The notes beneath the pieces are model-generated. The model did no database searches, was not told where the DNA came from, and saw nothing but the letters and a program-made list of their open reading frames with translations. This document shows positions 60,889 through 64,000 of a stretch of DNA of 64,000 bases, in pieces (positions within the stretch are counted from its first letter, which is position 1; each line of letters opens with the position of its first letter). The position numbers and the translations under genes were made by a program. The stretch comes from Diphasiastrum complanatum (lineage: Eukaryota; Streptophyta; Lycopodiopsida; Lycopodiales; Lycopodiaceae), in contig CM055101.1 in the NCBI GenBank assembly GCA_029204225.1, positions 38,483,374 to 38,547,373 of the forward strand. The letters run 5' to 3'.

Positions 60889-61835
60889 GAAACCTTGAAT
60901 TTGGAAGCTGATCAATAAAACTCAGGAGAGGAAAAGTGGTCCGAAGAGGGAGAATTCTACACCAAGGAATGCTTATATGTAAATATTCAACTTCGTAGAG
61001 TGTGTAGTGGTATGTTAAAGATGTTGAGTTGAAATTGATAACGTTAACTAGGAGAATTAATACTAATAATGGCTTACATGATCCACAGATTTGGCCTGGC
61101 CAGCGCCCCACAGGCAGATCTATACTAATAATGGCTAGCTCCCCACAGGCAGATCATCGAGCTCTAAGCTTTGAAAACTGCTCGCATTTCAAGAAGCGTG
61201 GAGAGGTTCTACCATACATCGAAACGTCTATCAAATCTACATTTATGAGATTTGAGATCTGAGGCAAGTAGTAGGTTGATTTGACACTGTAGCTATATTT
61301 TTTCGATGGATGGTTTTTTCCATGTATAAATATTGATGGAAAAGAGAACTTAAGAATCATAAATTAAACCAGCAATTTATTATTGGCTAATTTGAAAAAA
61401 CACCTATTTTATTGTTTTTTAGAGGTAAATATTTTTCCACGACCACTGAACTACATGTCGCTCCAGGCTTAAAAGTTAACTTAGAAGAATCCAAGGTAAC
61501 TTTTTTTTTTTTGGAAAAGCTCAATAGCACTATCATATATTCACAACTATACATATGTTGTGACATTCAAGGAAATGTTTATTGAGGACAATGCTCTTAG
61601 GACAAATCTTTAGGTGTCAACTTTTAGGACATAATCATGCCGACCGTTAGAGCTGGCATGCATTATGAATTCAACCCAGTGTTAGTTCCTACCATTTTCC
61701 ATCCAATTGTTATTCCACATACAAAGAGAAAGAGTTGTTATTTCACAATACAGAGAGACTGAGAACGTGAGAGATAGAAAAACGATAGTGAGAGAGTGAA
61801 CACTTTTTTTTGAGGCGAGAGAGAGAGAGAGAGTC
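60889..61835. other. unassigned stretch
   Basis: No gene. A short duplicated word (CTATACTAATAATGGCT / ATACTAATAATGGCTTAC) lies at about 61058-61135, with CCCCACAGGCAGATC repeated at 61105 and 61141. A short (GA)n run at 61817-61833 precedes the copia remnant. Confidence 0.4.
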
Positions 61836-63086
61836 ATTGAAGAACCTACGAGTGTTTGGAGGCATCGCCTATGCGTAGCAAGCTGTACGACCCCGATACC
61901 CAACGGATTTTATTCGGCAGGGATACAGTCTTTATCGAGGATCAGTTCAACGACTTCAAAGAAAAAGATAAAATTCGTTGAGAACCTTCGACACCTTCCA
62001 TTGACACGACAGTTCGAGCCTCTGGCTCAATTGTGCCCATAGTCGATCAGCTATTCGACAGTGAGTCAGAAGAAGACGTTGTCGCTACTCAGCAACAACA
62101 AGCCCAAAAAATGGATTATCGACCGATGCTACCTCCAAGAAGATCGAACTGGGTGCACTCACAGCCCACAAGATATATTAATGAGCCCGCCTGTCTATTA
62201 ATTTAGGAAGTGACTATTGTCAAAGAAGCACTTAGCCAACTAGACTCCGATATCTAGAGAGAAGCGATGGACAGAGAGTATTCCACTCTGATCAAGAACC
62301 AGACATGGTCATTAGTTGAACCACCTGCTGGCAGCAATCTAATTGATTGCAAATGGGTGTTTAACATCAATTACAATGCCAATGGAGGTATTGACCGAAG
62401 AAAGTCCTGACTAGTAGCGCGAGGATTTGTTCAGATTTCCAACATTGACTAAAACGAGACTAAACAAGACCTATTATCGCTTTTGTAGTTAGTTCACTAA
62501 GCCAATTCATGGCTAATCTTAGCATCACCCATTGGAAGGCTCTTATAAGAGTCATGAGATATGTTTGAGGTATGGGTAAGTCGACAATGACAATCTCCAT
62601 CGACTCAGTGGATATTCTGATGCAAGCTAGGGAGGAGATGTAGATATTTGTAAATCCACATCTAAATTTACATTCCTTCTCAACTGCGGTCCCATCTCTT
62701 GGAACAGTCGTAAGCAAACCTCTATTTCTCTTTCCTCTATAGAAGCATAGTACATTGCTGCTTCTCAAGCTATTAAAGAAGCATTTTGGTTGAGAAATTT
62801 ACTATCAGATATTAGTCTGAATCAATGCACCCCAAGAATTGTATTTTGTGATAATCAGAGTGTTATGGCCTTATCGACCAACCCTAGAATTAATGCTAGG
62901 AGTAAGAACATTGAGATTTGATATCACTATGTCAGGGGTAAGGCTCTCAACAAAGAGGTAAGCTTAACATACTGCCGGGCACAAGACATGATTGCAAATG
63001 TATTTACCAAGGCATTGAGCATTAATGTACACAACAGATTTTATGCATTGCTTAGTCTAAATATCAAAGCATTCACGGATCTAGAT
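61836..63086 (+). pseudogene. Ty1/copia remnant with RT core deleted
   Basis: Starts in the integrase end (LKNLRVFGGIAYA, RSKLYDPDTQRILFGRDTVF, IEDQFNDFKEKDKIR). A linker follows (SESEEDVVATQQQQAQ, RRSNWVHSQPTRYINEPA), then the RT start (REYSTLIKNQTWSLVEPPAG, LIDCKWVFNINYNANGGIDR, LVARGFVQISN). At about 62455-62500 it jumps directly to RNase H (QFMANLSITHWKALIRVMRY, GDVDICKSTSKFTFLLNCGP, ISLSSIEA, CDNQSVMALSTNPRINARSK, YHYVRGKALNKEVSLTYCRA, NVFTKALS). The YxDD half of RT is therefore lost. Many stops and frame changes. Confidence 0.9.
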
Positions 63087-63096
63087 TAAGAGAGGG
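63087..63096 (+). promoter_or_regulatory. copia polypurine tract
   Basis: TAAGAGAGGG directly before TGTTGGATTTA, the 3' LTR start. Same arrangement as at 29966. Confidence 0.75.
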
Positions 63097-64000
63097 TGTT
63101 GGATTTATTTGTCTACTTTCCTAAATCCCATGTTAACCTAATTCCATTGATAGTGCTGCAGTTTTACACACATTGTCGCACAATTTGCAGAAATACCTTA
63201 GTATTGAACTAAATCTCATGTTAATCTAGTTCCATTCATGTTGTTGCAATTTTATACACATTGTCGCGCAATCTGCAGAAATACCTTATTATCGCAGACG
63301 AGCTTGAAAGGCTCATATGACGTATCGACTTGTCAGACTTATCGGAGGACTGACTTGTCAACTCACTCGACTAGTCAACTTGTTGACTCACTCGACTAGT
63401 GGACTTGTCCGACTTATCGACTCAAATGACTAACATCAAAGACGATACTGTCCCGACATTATCAACTAGCAACAACGACATACTCGACTCCGAATAGTCG
63501 AAGCCTTCACACTCACTTTCTGTACTGTGCAAACCACTTGACAATGACAGTAGCCTCCTTGATCTACTCTAGATGGCACAATGGCTCCACGCCATCTTCT
63601 TGTACACTCATCTGCACAAATGTAAAATTGTATATAGATGACTCTTGTAATCTAATCAGTAAATCAAAGGATAATGAATTAGAGAGACAGACACTATAGA
63701 TGCTTTCATGCATCGATTATTTCTTTCAGTCTAATTGTCAGTAATAAGCTCATAGTTTTACAAACCGGAGTTAGCTTCTTGAGCATGCAGTTTCATCCAC
63801 TATTGTCTTGTGCTCATAACATCAATCTGACTTGTATTTCTATACATTAAACTGAATCAATCACTATCTTTTATTGCATTCAGAGTTCTTGTTAGAATTG
63901 TATGCAATTAAGCTCTACTCTACTCTTGTTGTAGTGCACGCACCGAGGGAACCAATCAACCAATCTTCGTGCAATAGTAGGATCGTTCCGATCCAATTGC
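63097..64000 (+). repeat. copia 3' LTR, runs to window edge
   Basis: Begins TGTTGGATTTATTTG after the polypurine tract. Contains two 80-bp units (63121-63200 and 63209-63288), then a CGACTAGT/GACTTGTC-rich stretch (63310-63425), and TATATAGATGACTC near 63632 as a possible TATA box. Its right end is probably beyond or near 64000. Confidence 0.75.
63121..63288. repeat. 80-bp tandem pair inside LTR
   Basis: Units start CTAAATC(C/T)CATGTTAA and end GCAGAAATACCTTA, 88 bp apart, differing at about a dozen positions. A duplication in U3, comparable in size to that at 30095. Confidence 0.9.

Noticed and set aside
63920-63940. TTGTTGTAGTG as the partner end of the CACTA terminus at 46408
   Set aside because: It lies inside the copia 3' LTR and lacks the expected subterminal words.

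Overview
The window looks like nuclear DNA of a land plant with a large, repeat-rich genome. It is AT-rich, has very long (AT)n, (GA)n and (CT)n arrays, plant-type Ty1/copia and Ty3/gypsy retrotransposons with initiator-Met tRNA primer sites, CACTA-like DNA-transposon pieces, and no recognisable host housekeeping gene, rRNA or tRNA. Almost every coding stretch is broken by stops or frameshifts, so this is a graveyard of nested mobile elements. I cannot name the species; the DUF7869-like gene and the repeat style would fit a seed-free plant as well as others, which is only a guess.

Layout. 1-3060: rearranged chromovirus gypsy (two LTR copies, integrase tail plus chromodomain, a 114-bp palindrome), then an (AT)53 array inside CACTA-like sequence. 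5038-6790: copia RT/RNase H remnant and possible LTR. 6780-9900: reverse-strand gypsy RT cut by an LTR; two tRNA primer sites face each other. 11829-13740: reverse-strand gypsy gag. 13191-18626: a 2.72-kb unit duplicated in tandem, each copy with a gag-type coiled coil (- strand) and a degenerate proline/serine-rich ORF (+ strand). 18813-24362: one long + strand gypsy gag-PR-RT-RH-INT. 24292-25975 is repeated at 48388-50120. 26560-27900: unrecognised broken - strand coding. 28323-30714: copia pol plus 3' LTR, with an insertion whose inverted copy lies just beyond the LTR. 31376-40314: tandemly duplicated blocks with microsatellites at their edges, running into a nearly full-length - strand copia (gag-PR-INT-RT-RH) with its primer site at 40301-40314. 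41343-46400: microsatellites, a related gypsy gag remnant and LTR-like pieces. 46408-52160: a CACTA-type end, a broken plant-transposase-like gene with an intron, and clusters of a 17-bp palindrome. 52968-54634: TIR element with TTA duplications. 55490-58392: broken DUF7869-like gene, followed by a CCCTTAG minisatellite and T-rich DNA. 61836-64000: copia remnant with internal deletion and its 3' LTR.

The genes do not form a pathway. They are replication modules (capsid, protease, integrase, reverse transcriptase, RNase H, transposase) of separate elements in various states of decay. The least explained structures are the recurrent palindrome GCGTGGATNATCCACGC at four loci, the DUF7869-like gene with a DDE-like residue pattern and internal repeats, the TTA-flanked TIR element, and the unrecognised coding remnants at 26560-27900 and 60244-60888.
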